DNA from: Magnaporthiopsis rhizophila
Lineage: Eukaryota > Ascomycota > Sordariomycetes > Magnaporthales > Magnaporthaceae
Assembly: GCA_003049465.1 (NCBI GenBank)
Contig: PYSS01000049.1
Coordinates: 124,001 to 188,000, forward strand
Length of the DNA stretch: 64,000 nucleotides
Reading direction: 5' to 3'
The notes beneath the pieces were generated by a model, which searched no databases, was not told the origin of the DNA, and saw only the letters and a program-made list of their open reading frames with translations. Within the stretch, counting starts at the first letter, position 1, and each line of letters opens with the position of its first letter. Of this stretch, positions 47,063 through 59,546 are shown one piece after another. A program made the translations under genes and the position numbers.

Positions 47063-47560
47063 TGTTACAAATGGTTTTTTACTTTTAGGGTAAAATATGC
47101 TAAAAAAGGTGCTAAATAGTAATATCTCCATAAAATTGCTTGTGTTAGGATTAGGGTAATAACAAAAATTTCGATTACCTGCCCAAAGGGGTGCTTTGGA
47201 GCTAATTTAGGTTAATTAATACCAAAACCTTAATTAAAATTATCTAACACAGTAAAAAATCTTTGCTTTATATACCCGTAATCCTTTTTTATTTTGTTTA
47301 TACCAACTTTTGGATCTATTATTTTGTCACAAATCCACAAAATTTTGGATCTGTTACTCTGTTACAGATCCACAAATCTTTAAATTTGTTGCTTTGTTAC
47401 AGATCCATAAAACCTGATTAGGTAAGCGCCCAATTACGTGATTTTTTCGCGTAGCCTGGCTTTAGTTACTCGGCCCCTGGCTTTTATGACTGTGGGGTAA
47501 AGGCGTTCTGCTGGGGGTTAGCCCCAGCCCTTCTGTCCCCTGCCAGCTATGGTTGTAACA
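47063..47560 (-). repeat. Right LTR of element D (498 bp)
   Basis: It runs from TGTTACAAATGG to GTTGTAACA. It contains a threefold tandem hairpin repeat at 47308-47414. Confidence 0.85.
47308..47414. repeat. Threefold hairpin minisatellite in an LTR
   Basis: Three units of about 35 bp each carry a self-complementary core such as GGATCTGT..ACAGATCC. The partner LTR at 40361-40788 has one unit, and the fragment A LTR has two. Confidence 0.8.
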
Positions 47561-47653
47561 ATTTTAACGGTCGGATGCCAAAAAAACAGTATACCGAAAA
47601 GGATGTCGAACAAACCGTTGCAGCCGTGCAAACCAAAATCCCAATTATAAAAG
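47561..47653 (+). pseudogene. pogo/Fot1 transposase, N-terminal start (copy B, piece 1)
   Basis: This 93-bp piece begins ATTTTAACGGTCGG, as at 38866 in copy A, and encodes MPKKQYTEKDVEQTVAAVQT and a few residues more. It is cut by element B at 47653 and resumes at 62320. Its own terminal repeat and leader are absent because element D abuts it directly. Confidence 0.85.
47649..47653. repeat. Target-site duplication AAAAG, left of element B
   Basis: It matches AAAAG at 62315-62319. Removing element B and one copy restores the pogo reading across the junction. Confidence 0.9.
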
Positions 47654-48116
47654 TGTTACAACCATAGCTGGCAGGGGGCAGAAGGGCTGGGGCTAACCCC
47701 CAGCGGGACGCCTTTACCCCGCAGTTATAAAGGCCAGGGGGCCGAATAACTAAAGCCAAATTAGGGGAGAGTTACGTAACTAGGCACTTATTTAAGCACG
47801 GATAATATATCTGCTATATAACATAACAGATATAACACAGTGATATGTTCGTTATGCAACATAACAAATATAGCACAAATATAATATAAAAAGGTTGCTG
47901 GTATATAAAACAAAAGGTTATTTTTGTGTTAAATAGTTTTTAATTAAGGCTTTGGCATTAATTAACCTAAATTAGCTTCAAAATAATCCTTTGGGCAAAT
48001 AATCAAAACCTTTATTATTACTCCAATTTTTTAGCACAAATAACCTTGTAAAAATTATACTGCTTAGCACCTTTCCTAATATACCCTACCCTAAAAATAA
48101 AAAACCATTTGTAACA
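47654..48116 (+). repeat. 5' LTR of element B (463 bp)
   Basis: TG..CA ends are kept. A hairpin GCTGGGGCTAACCCCCAGC lies at 47686-47704, and an ATAACA/TATAAC-rich region at 47800-47880. Confidence 0.9.
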
Positions 48117-51100
48117 TTTTAACTGATCCTGTTCAATATTTACCGAAAATAATAAACAGTAACAATTATATTAATTATAAGCAAAAAATCCGAAAATATT
48201 ATTATTATTGGCAAATTGTATAATAACCTTTTAGCGGCCATATAAGCATTTATTACAAAAATCGAAAAATTTAAGGAAGCTGAAACCGAGCCCTATATTA
48301 CCGTTAAATCTTACAAATTTCCCTCGCTTGATAAATACGATAAAAAGGAAAGCAAAATCAAAATATTCCTGACCAAATACAAAAAATACTTTCTGTTTTA
48401 TCGAGATCATTTTTAGCAGGAAAAATAAAAAGTTACTTATGCGATTATACGCCTGGATAACAAGGTTAAGGATTGGTTCGAACCCATTTAATTTAATTAC
48501 CTAAAAAGGCATAATAAATCCAAAAAAAAAACCAAGCTGGTATTTGCCAATTTCAAAAAATTCGGAAAAAAAGTTACAAAAGTTTTCGAACAAATCGATA
48601 AAAAACGGATAACCGAAAGAAAATTGTTTTAGCTCCGGCAAAAAAGCCCCGTATTAACCTATATTTCCAAATTTTAACAACTGATTAACAAGCTTAATTG
48701 AATAAAAAATACCAAAATAACCCAGCTTTATTAAAGGCTAAAGGATAATATAAAAAATAAGCTATTTAAATAAGAACAACCTGAAAATTTTGTTAATTAT
48801 ATTATTATAGCCATCCGTATTAATAATAAACTGTACAAATAATACCTCGAAAAAAAAGTCCAGCAAACTAAGCCAGTAACGCAAAATAATAAAGCTAACC
48901 AAAAAAAGGCAAAATAATAATAATCCATAATTTACGGCATACACCCTGGATTTATAAATTTTAGCGCTGGAGCTATATACCAATAAAAGGAACAAAAGCA
49001 CGTTAGGTTCAAAAACCCAAAAAATGGGAGGTATTTTAAATATGGGAAAAAAAAATATATTAAAAAAAACTATCCGCAAAAAAACCAATAAACGGCTATC
49101 CTTTGCCAAAAAAATGCGCAAAAGGAAAATAAACCTATAATTTTGGCTTTATCTAAAGCAATATAATAAACAAAAAAAAGCCTATATTCCGGAGCATCGT
49201 TTAGCTGGATTTATTACTTTAATAAAAATTATATAATTTATTATTTCGATAAAAATGCTACAAGGTATTATCCAAAACAATAAATTATTATAATATAACG
49301 GGTCGATTAACCCCGGTTCGGTAATTAAAAAAAAATTAGGATAAGCACCGATCCCATAATATTCAAAAAAAAGAATAATATAACAGCGCACGTTTCGGAA
49401 AAATTTAAAAAGTTAGCTTAATATAAAAATATATCGGATATTTCGGTTAATAATTCCGAGAAAAATTTAAATATAAATACAAAAATAAAACAATTTTTGG
49501 GCCAAATATATTTAATATAAGCCTAAAAAAAAAAATTAAACCTAATAATATTTAAAAAAATCACAGGGACGGATTTTAGCAATAAAAATTTTAATAAATA
49601 ACAAAAACAATATATTATTAATTTTAAAAAATTTTAGCAAAAATTTAATCAGCGGTTAATTAATATAAAAAAGTAACCTTTTATAACCAAAAAGGAAATA
49701 CGGAAAATATACACCTTATTTAGGTTTTTGGAAATAAATCGATAATTTTGGGATTAGCCCAAACCTATTAGTGGTTTAATACGCAAAAAACTGGCGCAAA
49801 ACGATAAAGGAAAACCTTTGGATTAGTTAAAAAATAACCAATTAGTTATTTATTATAGGGCACTATTCGAAAATATTTCGAACCTAAATTAGCAATTAAT
49901 GCAATTATATACACTAAATTATAAAAATATAAACCCCAATACAGGCCATTATAATAAACTTTTTTAGGCCAAATATTTATACGATAATTGCCAATAATAT
50001 ATGGTTAAAAAACTAAAGCACGATTTTTTTTCACAAAAAAAAAAAAAAAAACCAGTGCAATATTTATAATAAAAATATCAGTTTCCAAAATAATGGATGG
50101 CAAAAATAGGTTATAAAAATTTTGCAGCAATTTTCGAATTATTACCAGCATACCCCATAATATATTTAGCAGGAATTTTTATATACCAAATATGCAAAAA
50201 ACCGAAATGCAAAATACATATAAAAAAAAGCGAGGGCCTGAACAAATAGGTTTGCCCGATCGATAGGAGCAATCGAGGCCCGGAAACAGGCATTTTAAGC
50301 AAAAAATTAAAAAATTCACCCAAAAATAAGGCACAGGTGGGGCAATAATTAGCAAAATTTTTAACAATAATAATTATTAACCAGTATAAACATATTAAAA
50401 TAACAATATATTAAAAAAGGCAAAAAATAAAAATTATAATCGATTGCGAAATTTAAAAAAATTATTTTTCGCTAAAAGCAGTAAAAAGGTACAGTATTCC
50501 GATACATTAAAAAAAGGAACCATATAACCTTATAATAATAAAATAAAAGCCAGTTACATTTAACAAAGGAAGGATCGATATTAAAACTGATCAATTTAAA
50601 TTTCGATTTTTGGAAAAAACCTGCAAAATAATCCTAAATATTATAAATATAAAAGGGGAAAATCTAATTTTAGGCTTTTTATAATTTAAAAAATACAATC
50701 CTTTAATAAATTAAATTACCGAATAAATTTAATGGAGGAAATTATTATTAATTAATAGGAAATCCCAATAGTTACAGATCCCGGGTAATAAAAAACGGAT
50801 GCCAGAAAAGGTAATTATAACAGCGGCAAAATCTGGCAATTAACCTTAGCAAACTGTACCAACCGAAACACCAGTAAATATGGATACAAACAAACCTAAC
50901 AAATAAAAAATTACCAAGGAAAAATTTAAAAATATTCCTAAAAAATACCACAAGTATTGGAAACTGTTTCAAAAAAATTTGGAAATGGTATTGCCAAAAT
51001 ATGGACCATTTAATTATAAAATCAAATTTAAACCGGAAGTATAGCTTAAATATCAAAAGCTGTACCGATTAAATCCTTAATAAAAAAAGCTATTATAGGA

Positions 51101-52112
51101 ACAGCTCGAGGAAAAAATCAGAAAGGGATTTACCAAATTTTTTAATTTCCCTGTAAAATATGGGATTTTATTTGTTCCAAAAAAGAACGGGAAGAAACGG
51201 ATATATATCGATTATTATTTGTTAAATTAGGAAATAATAAAGGATCGGTATCCTTTATTTTTGATCGATAAATTTAAAAATAAGCTTGGAAAAAGTTAGT
51301 GGTTTATAACTTTAAATTTATGCAAAGTATATAGCTTATTAAAAATTAAAAAGGGGGATAAATGGAAAATTGCTTTTCGGACCAAGCTTAAAACTTTCGA
51401 ATTACTGGTAATAACTTTTGGGCTTATTAATGCACCAGCCACGTTTTAGCAAATAATTAATTATATATTACAAAAATATTTCAATATTTTTGCTTTTGCA
51501 TATCTGAATAATATTTTGATTTTTTCAAAAATGCTGGAAAAATATAAATAATATGTGCATAAAGTGCTGCAAAAACTGCAAAATGCAAAACTTCTGGTTA
51601 ATCCGGATAAATATATATGGCATTTTTTAAAGGTAATTTTCCTCAGGTTTATTATTAAATAAGGAAAAATCCGGATGAAACCCAAAAAAGTACAGGCGAT
51701 ATAAAATTGGCCTATATTTACCACGGTTAAAAAAATACAAAATTTTTTAGGATTTTTGAACTTTTACCAAAAATTTATCCAAAATTTTAGCAAAAAGGCT
51801 GTATTATTTACGGATTTTACCAAAAATAACACCCAGTTTTATTAAAAGGCACAAAAATAAACAGTTTTCGATTTGTTAAAAAAAGCTATTATTTAAATAC
51901 CGGTATTAACAATACCAAATTTAGAAAAAATTTTCGAGGTTAAAATTAATGCGTTAAATTTTGTTATTAGAGGATAATTAAAACAGCAAAACGATTAAAA
52001 AAGGTTGCACTTTTGTACATTTTTTTTGCAAAAATTAAATGGACCTAAACTAAATTATTAAATTTATAATAAAAAACTTTTTATTATTATTAAAATTTTG
52101 GAAAAATAAAGG
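48117..52112 (+). pseudogene. Gag, protease, reverse transcriptase and RNase H remains of element B
   Basis: Gag lies at about 48250-48780 (KSYKFPSLDKYDKKESKIKI, then KDWFEPI). A zinc-knuckle remnant at 49032-49073 has all four metal ligands replaced by Tyr (YFKYGKKKYIKKNY). Protease and spacer follow. Reverse transcriptase lies at about 51040-51560, with KYGILFVPKKNGKKRIYIDY, LVITFGLINAPATF and the active-site box YLNNILIF at 51501-51524, where the family has two aspartates. Connection and RNase H start follows to 52112 (IQNFLGFLNFYQKF, LLKKAIIQIPVLTIPN). Stops are frequent and almost all are explained by C-to-T or G-to-A change. The frame is cut at 52112 by element C and continues at 59547. 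Confidence 0.88.
52108..52112. repeat. Target-site duplication AAAGG, left of element C
   Basis: It matches AAAGG at 59542-59546. Confidence 0.9.
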
Positions 52113-52604
52113 TGTTACAAACGGTTCTCTGCTCTTAGGGTAGGGTACGCTAGGAGAGGCGCTAAGCAGTAAGGTTTCCATAAGGTCGCTTGTGCTGGGA
52201 ACTGGGGTAATAACAAAAGTTTCGATTGCTTGCCCAAAGGAATACCTTAAAGCTAACTTAAATTGACTAATACCGAGGCCTTAGTCAAAAATTTATTTAA
52301 CACAGTAAAAACCCCTCGCCTTATATACCAGCAACCCCTTCCTACTATATTTGTGCTATATTTGCTATATTTGCCATATCACATAGCAAATATATCATTA
52401 TGCTATATTTATTATATTTGTTATATTATATAACGAATATATCAGATATATTACCCGTGCTTAGGTAAATGCCTAATTATATAACTTCCTTTTTTTAGCT
52501 TAACTTTGGTTATTTGGCCCCTGGCCTTTATAACTACGGGGTAAAAGCATTCCGCTAGGGGTTAGCCCCAGCCCTTTTATTCCTTACCAGCTATGGTTGT
52601 AATA
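52113..52604 (-). repeat. 3' LTR of element C (left, 492 bp)
   Basis: It contains an AT-rich tandem region of GCTATATTTG/CATAGCAAATATA units at about 52355-52455. Confidence 0.9.
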
Positions 52605-55600
52605 TTAGGTTTCCCTTTTTAAGCCAAATTCCTTTGGCCAAAATTTGCAGCCCCGTTCTTTTATCAGTAATAAATACCTTTCCTTCCTTATCATCTTCTG
52701 TCCCCTTTTTTTTTAACAAAATATTCGGTCAAATGCAAAAGCGCAAACCGGCATTATCGATTATCCATCGAAATAATTTTTTTGTTTTTTTTCTTTTTTT
52801 TTTAATTAAAATACCTTTCTATTTTTCCTGCAAAGCTTTTGGTTGTTCCAGGTGCAAGGTTTCCCCCCGAAACTTTTTTCGGTGCATAAAATATGTTTGT
52901 TAGGGGCGGTTTCAATGCAACATTTTTGGCCCTATTCCAAAACAGCTCCGTTTTATCGGCAACCAGCACACAAAGCTAAAAACCAAACTAAAAACTGCCA
53001 AAAAAAAGCATTACGCTGTTAAACAAAAATTATTTGCTATTAGCGCTTAAATTAAGCGCTTTTGCAAACAAAAAAAAATATGGTTTAAAAAAAAAATACG
53101 TGCAATTTGTTGCAGGATTAATAATATTAAAAAATTGGAGCGGATCAAGCAAAAAAAGGCCGAAAAAGCGGTCGCACAAGCTCCTGCCGCGCTTTTAAAC
53201 CTGCTATTCCCCAACTTTCCCTTCTTACCCTTTAATTGGGATAGGCTCGGAATTTATCCGAACCTTAACCTGTTTGCCCTTTTTTAACCGAATAAATTGA
53301 TAGGTTTTTAACAATTTTTTTAAATTGCATAACACAATAGTAGCGCGCCTCGATTTTTATTAAAAAGTTCTGGGTTTAATTTCCAGTATAACTTTTAATA
53401 TAACAGTATTTTGTTATTACAGCAGCGCGCTATTGGGTTAAACCTTTTTGTTATTTATTAACCTTTTTATAATTATTTTTACCGATATTTTTATAAAATC
53501 TCCTGGCAATTTGCAAGGTTCGTTTTTTTTTTCCATATATTATGCTTATATCCGTATTTTGCCCATTTAACCAAATACCACCGTTTGCGGTAATATATTT
53601 TATTATTAAGGATTTTTTTAATTTTTTATTTTTGGTCCGGGTTAATTTTTATTAATTTTGTGCTTTTCGATCCAAATAATACTAATTTTAGCAAAAAAAC
53701 GTGAAAAACGGGGTAAATTTTTATAATTAACAATAATTAAAATTTATAATTAACTGGTAAAATTATTTTTCTAACCCTGAACGGTCCGAGTTTTTTATAA
53801 TTCAGTTTATTATTTGGCCGTTTTATTTTGATATTGCGGTGCAAAAAATAAACGCTATTCCCCTTTTTAAAGGTTGGTTTTTTAAGCTTTTTTTTATTTG
53901 CCTGGATAAATATATATTTTCGAAGTTTTTCGAGTTTTTTTTGCAGGTATTTATATAGCCTGGTTATTTTGGTAACCTGTATTTTTGCTATTGAAACATT
54001 TTTTTTTGCTTTAGGTTTTTTGTACACCGTAAATATAAATTTATAATTTGCGAAAAACGGAGTTATTTTTATATTTTTATATACCGAATTATTATAAGCA
54101 AACTGGGCTATAAAAAATAATTATATCTAATTAATTTGTTTATAATTAATATAATAGCATAAATATTACTTTATAATTTGGTTTATTTGTTTCGTTTATT
54201 TATCCGTTTCGGGATAATAAACTGTTAATAATGCATATTTTGCTTCGAGTTTTGCTATTAAAACCCTCCAAAATTTATTTATAAATAATTTGTTTCGATC
54301 TGTGATCAATTTGTTAAGTATTCCATATTTTAATATTATATTTCTGATAAAAATATATATTAGTTTCGTAATATTATTGCTTTTTTTATAAAATAAAAAT
54401 AGGGTATATTTGGTAAACTTATTTATTATTATTAAAATATTATTATACTAAATATTTATTAATGGTTTTTTTAATTTAAAAAGTTTAACCACAAAATTTA
54501 TTGTAACTTTTTGCTATGCTTTGCTAAATATTAGCAAAAACTGAAATAATCCGTAAGGTTTATACCTATTAACCTTATTTTTTGCATAATTTTTGCAGTT
54601 TTTAATTGCTTTCTGTATTTCGGTGCAGGTTTCCGTAAACCCGTAATACTGATAAAATTTTTTCCAAATTTTAACAATCCCCTGGTATTCATTAGCCATT
54701 TGGCTATAAATTTGCTGGATTTTTTTTAAAATTCAGCTTTTTTATCGGATTATTTTGGCCAATGCCCGTTGCGCCGGAATCAGGGATCCGTTTGGTTTTT
54801 TGGCCAGAACTGCGCGTGTTTTTGGTAATATATCCATTTAATGGTCCGGTTGCCGGCTTAAGGCATCCGCTCGGCCGTTTTTTAACCCTTTTTTAACCTT
54901 AATTCGAAAATTATAATTTTAAAGGAACTGGCTTTATCGGATTTATTTTTTATTTAGCATTTAGCTAATAATAAATTATAATAGGTTTTTATAATTGGTG
55001 TATACCATAATTTAATGGTTGGTTTTGCACAAATATATCCTTTATTCCTCCAAAACTTTAATAATAATAAAAAAATTTTTATCGTGGATTTGATAATTTA
55101 GCTTTGGTCTATTTAATTTTTGCGAGAAAAATGCGTAAAAGTGCAACCTTTTTTGATCGTTTCGTTATTTTAATTATTTTTTAATGGCAAAATCCGATGT
55201 ATTAATTTCAATTTCAAAAGGTTTTTTTAAATTTGGCATTACCAGTACCGGTATTTGGATAATAGCTTTTTTTAGCAAATTAAAGGCTGTTTATTTTTAT
55301 ATTTTTTAATGGAATTGGATATTATTTTTGATAAAATCCGTAAATAATATGGCCTTTTTGCTAAAATTTCGGATAAATTTTCGGTAAAAGTTCAAAAATC
55401 CCAAAAAACCTTGTATTTTTTTAACTGTAATAAATATAGGCCAGTTTTTTACTGCCTGTATTTTTTTGGGTTCCATCCGAATTTTCCCTTATTTGATAAT
55501 AAACCTAAAAAAAACTATTTTTAAAAAATACCATATATATTTGTCCGGGTTAACCAGAAATTTTGCATTCTGTAATTTTTGTAATATTTTGTGCATATAT

Positions 55601-58600
55601 TATTTGTATTTTTCTAATATATCTGAAAAAATCAAAATATTATCCAGGTATGCAAAGGCAAAAATATCGAGATACTTTTGTAATATATGGTTAATTATTC
55701 GCTGGAATATAGCTGATGCATTGGTAAGCCCGAAAATTATTACCAATAATTTAAAAATTTTAAGTTTGGTTCGAAAAGCGGTTTTTTATTTATCCCCCTT
55801 TTTAATTTTTAATAAATTATAAGCTTTGTATAAATTTAGGGTTATAAACCACCGGTTTTTCCCAAATTTATTTTTAAATTTATTAATTAAGGGTAAAGGA
55901 TATCGATCTTTTATTATTTCCTAATTTAACGGATAATAATCGATATATATCCGTTTTTCCCCGTTTTTTTTGGAAATAAATAAAATTTTATATTTCATAA
56001 AAAAATCGAAAGGTTTGATAAATTCTTTCCTAATTTTTTCCTTTAGCTGTTTTTATAATAGCTTTTTTTGCCGAGGGTTTAATTAATACAGCTTTTGGTA
56101 TTTAAATTATATTTCCGGTTTAAATTTAATTTTATGGTTAAATGGTCCGTGTTCCGGTAATACCATTTCCAAATTTTTCTGAAATAATTTCCAGTATTTA
56201 TAATATTTTTTAAAAACATTTTTAAATCCATTTTTGGTAATTCCCTGTTTGTTGGGTCCATTTGCATTTATATTTATTAGTATTTTGATTAGTGCGGTTT
56301 GTTAAGGCTAATTGCTATATTCTGCCGCCATTACGATTACCCTTTTTGGCATCCAATTTTTATTATCCGGGGCCTGTGGCTATTGGGCTTTCCTGCTGGT
56401 TAATAATAATTCCCTTTATTAGATTTGTTCGGTAACCTAATTTATCAGAGGGTTATACTTTTTGAACTATAAAATACCTAAAATTAAATTTTTCCCTTTT
56501 ATATTTATAATATCCAAAATTATTTTGCAAATTTTTCCCAGGAATCGAAATTTAAAATAATCAGTTTTAATATTGATTTTTCCTTTATTAAACGTAACTG
56601 GCTCCTATTTTATTATTATAAAATTATATGGTTCTTTTTTTTAATATATTAAAATATTGTACCTTTTTACCGCTTTTAATAAAAAATAATTTTCTTAAAC
56701 TCCGCAATCGATCATAATTTTTATTTTTTGCCTTTTTTAGTATATTATTATCCTGATATACTTATATTGATTGGTAATTATTATTGTTAAAAACTTTGCT
56801 GGTTATTACCCTATCCGTGCCTTATTTTTGGGTAAATTTTCTAATTTTTTGTTTGGGGCGCTTATTGCTGGGCTTTAATTATTTTTATTAATCAGGCAAA
56901 TCTGTTTGTCCAGGCTTTCGTTTTTTTTTTTATATATACCTTGCATTTCGGTTTTCCGCACATTTGGTATATAAAAATTCCTGCTAAATATATTATAAAA
57001 TAAACTGGTAATAGTATAAAAATTGCTGTTAAATTTTTGTAACCCACTTTTGTTATTTACCATTTCGGAAATTGGTATTTTTATTATAAATACCGTATTA
57101 ATTTTTTTTTTTTCCTCCGTGGAAAAAAATTGTGCTTCAGTTTTTTAGTTATATATTATTTATAATTGTTATACAGGTATTCGGCCCAAAAAAGCTCGTT
57201 ATAATAGCCCGTATCGGGATCCATATTTTCGTGGTTTAATATATATAACCGCGCTAACCGTTAATCCAGGTTCGAAATATTTTTAAATAATGCCCTGTAA
57301 TAAATAACCGATTAATTATCCTTTAACTAATTTAGAGGCTTTTTTTTATTATTCTGCACCGATTTTTCGCGCATTAAACCACTAATAGGTTTGGGCTGGT
57401 CCTAAAATTACCAATTTATTTCCAAAAACCTGAATAAAATATATACCTTTCGTATTTTTTTTTTAATTATAAAAGATTATTTTTCCATATTAATTAGTTA
57501 CTAATTAAATTTTTGCTAAAATTTTTTAAAATTAACCATATATCGTTTTTTGCTGGGTTCCTTATCGTTAGGGTCCATTTTTATAATTTTCCAGTATTTT
57601 ATTAGGCCCAATTTTTTTTTTTGGGCTTATAGCCAATATATTTGGCCCAAAAGCGGTTTTACCTTTGCATTTATATTTAAATTTCCTTCGAAATCGTTAA
57701 CCGAGGTATTTAATACGCCTTTATATCGGGCTAATTTTTTAAATTTTTTGCTTTATTCGATAAATTTTCCCGCTATTAGCATATTATTATTATTATATTA
57801 AGCCCTTTCGAATTTTTTCAAATTTTAGGCTATTTTATTATTATTCCGGGGTTGGCCCATTTGTTGCATTATAACGAACCATTATTTGGGGTAATATTTT
57901 ATAATATTTTTATCGGAATAATGGATTATACAATTTCCGTTAAAATAATAAATTCAATTGAATAATGCTCCAAAATATAGGCTTTTTTTTGCTAACCGTC
58001 CGGTTATTTTTGGAAAATTTGGGGTTATAAACTGGTGGCTTTCTGGTGCGCTTTTTCGGCAAAAAATAGCCGCTTATCGATTTTTCTGCGGGTAATTTTT
58101 TTTAATATATCCTTTTTTCCTATATTTGAAATATTTCCCGTTTTTTGGATCCTTAAATTTAACGTGCTTTTATTTTTTATATTAATGTATAATTCCTGTA
58201 CTAAAATTTATAGGTCCAAAATATGTATTATAAACCGTAAATTATTATTATTTTGCTTTTTTTTGGTTAGTTTTATTATTTTGCGCCACTGGCTTGGTTT
58301 GCTGAACTTTTTTTTCGAGGCAATATTTGTACAGTTTGTTATTAATACGGACGGCCGTAATAATATAATCGATAAAATTTTCAGGTTGTTCCTGTTTGGA
58401 TAACTCGTTTTTTATATTATTTTTTAGCCCCTGATAAAGCTAAATTATTTTAATATCTTTCGTTTAATTAAATTTGTTAATTAATCGTTAAAATTTGGAA
58501 ATATAAATTAATATAGGGCTTTTTTGCCGGAGCTAAAGCAATTTTTTTTTGGCCACCCGTTTCTCGTTAACCTGTTCGAAAACCTTGGCAATTTTTTTAC

Positions 58601-59049
58601 CGAACTTTTCGAAATCGGCAAATACTAATTTGGTTTTTTTTTTGGATTTATTGTGCCCTTTTAGGTAATCGAACCAGATAAGCTCAAACTAATCCTTAAT
58701 TTTGCTATCCAAATGTATAATTGCATAAGTAACTTTTTATTTTTCCCGCTGAAAATGGTCTTGATAAAATAAAAAATACCCCTTATATTTAATTAGGAAC
58801 GTTTTAATTTTGCTTTTTTTTTTATTATATTTATCGGGTGAGGGAAATTTATAGGATTTAACAGCAATATAAGGCTCGGCCTAAGCTTTTTTAAGTTTTT
58901 CGATTTCCGCGATGAATACTTGTATGGCTGCCGAAAAATTGTTATATATTTTGCCGGCGATAATAATGCCCTTGGGTTTTTTGCCTGCAATCGATATAAT
59001 TTGTTACTGTTTGTTATTTTCGGTAAATATTAAACAGAATTAATCAAAA
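52605..59049 (-). pseudogene. Gag-pol-chromodomain remains of element C
   Basis: In coding order on the minus strand: gag about 58990-58450; zinc knuckle about 58150-58080 (YFKYRKKGYIKKNY, the Gly kept); reverse transcriptase about 56200-55450 with the box YLDNILIF near 55655-55630, where one of the two aspartates survives; integrase zinc-binding part about 54700-54510 (ANEYQGIVKIWKKFYQYYGF, NKVNRYKPYGLFQF); integrase end 54027-53737 (KKGNSVYFLHRNIKIKRPNN, KLGPFRVRKI); and a chromodomain about 53640-53480 (RWYLVKWAKYGYKHN, WKKKTNL). The chromodomain part differs from that of B and D, so C may belong to a sister family. Many stops make it inactive. Confidence 0.87.
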
Positions 59050-59541
59050 TATTACAAACGGTTTTTTGCTTTTAGGGTAAAATATGCTAAAAAAAGCGCT
59101 AAGTAATAAGGTCTTCACAAAATCGCTTGTGTTAGGAACTGGGATAATAACAAAAATCTCGATTGCTTGCCCAAAAGAATACTTTGGAGCTAATTTAGGT
59201 TAATTAATACCAAGGCCTCAGTTAAGAATCTATTTAACACAATAAAAACCCCTTGCTTTATATACCAGCAATCTTTTCCTATTATATTTGTGCTATATCT
59301 GTTATATTTGCCATGTTACATAGCGAACATATCACTGTGCTATATCTGTTATATTTGTTATATCATATAACAAACATATCAAACATATCACCCGTGCTTA
59401 AGTAAGTGCCTGATCACGTGACTTCCTTCTTTTAGCTTGGTTTTGGTTATTCGGCCCCTGGCCTTTATAACTGCGGGGTAAAGGCGTCCCGCTGGGGGTT
59501 AGCCCCAGCCCTCCTGTCCCCTGCCAGCTGTGGTCGTAACA
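59050..59541 (-). repeat. 5' LTR of element C (right, 492 bp)
   Basis: It has the same length as its partner. The first base pair has changed to TATTAC, while the other end is intact as GTAACA. A hairpin with 7-bp arms lies at 59491-59509. Confidence 0.9.
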
Positions 59542-59546
59542 AAAGG

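Larger units (their letters stand above)
40361..47560 (-). mobile_element. Ty3/gypsy retrotransposon D, chromodomain type
   Basis: The element is 7.2 kb with LTRs at 40361-40788 and 47063-47560, and its coding direction is minus. The two LTRs differ in length (428 and 498 bp) because a hairpin repeat is present once in one and three times in the other. The 5-bp flanks differ (CCCGA left, ATTTT right), so the present ends were not made by one clean insertion. On its right it abuts a pogo copy B fragment. Confidence 0.75.
52113..59541 (-). mobile_element. Ty3/gypsy retrotransposon C, nested inside B in reverse
   Basis: LTRs of equal length (492 bp; 52113-52604 and 59050-59541) and the duplication AAAGG define a complete 7.4-kb insertion in the RNase H region of B. 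The coding direction is minus. It must be younger than B, and it keeps slightly more ancestral residues than B or D. Confidence 0.93.

Noticed and set aside
55466..55822. 118-codon plus-strand frame with hydrophobic residues
   Set aside because: Antisense of the reverse transcriptase of element C.
58035..58403. 122-codon plus-strand frame resembling a membrane protein
   Set aside because: Antisense of the Gag/zinc-knuckle region of element C; the hydrophobic look comes from Lys/Asn codons read backwards.
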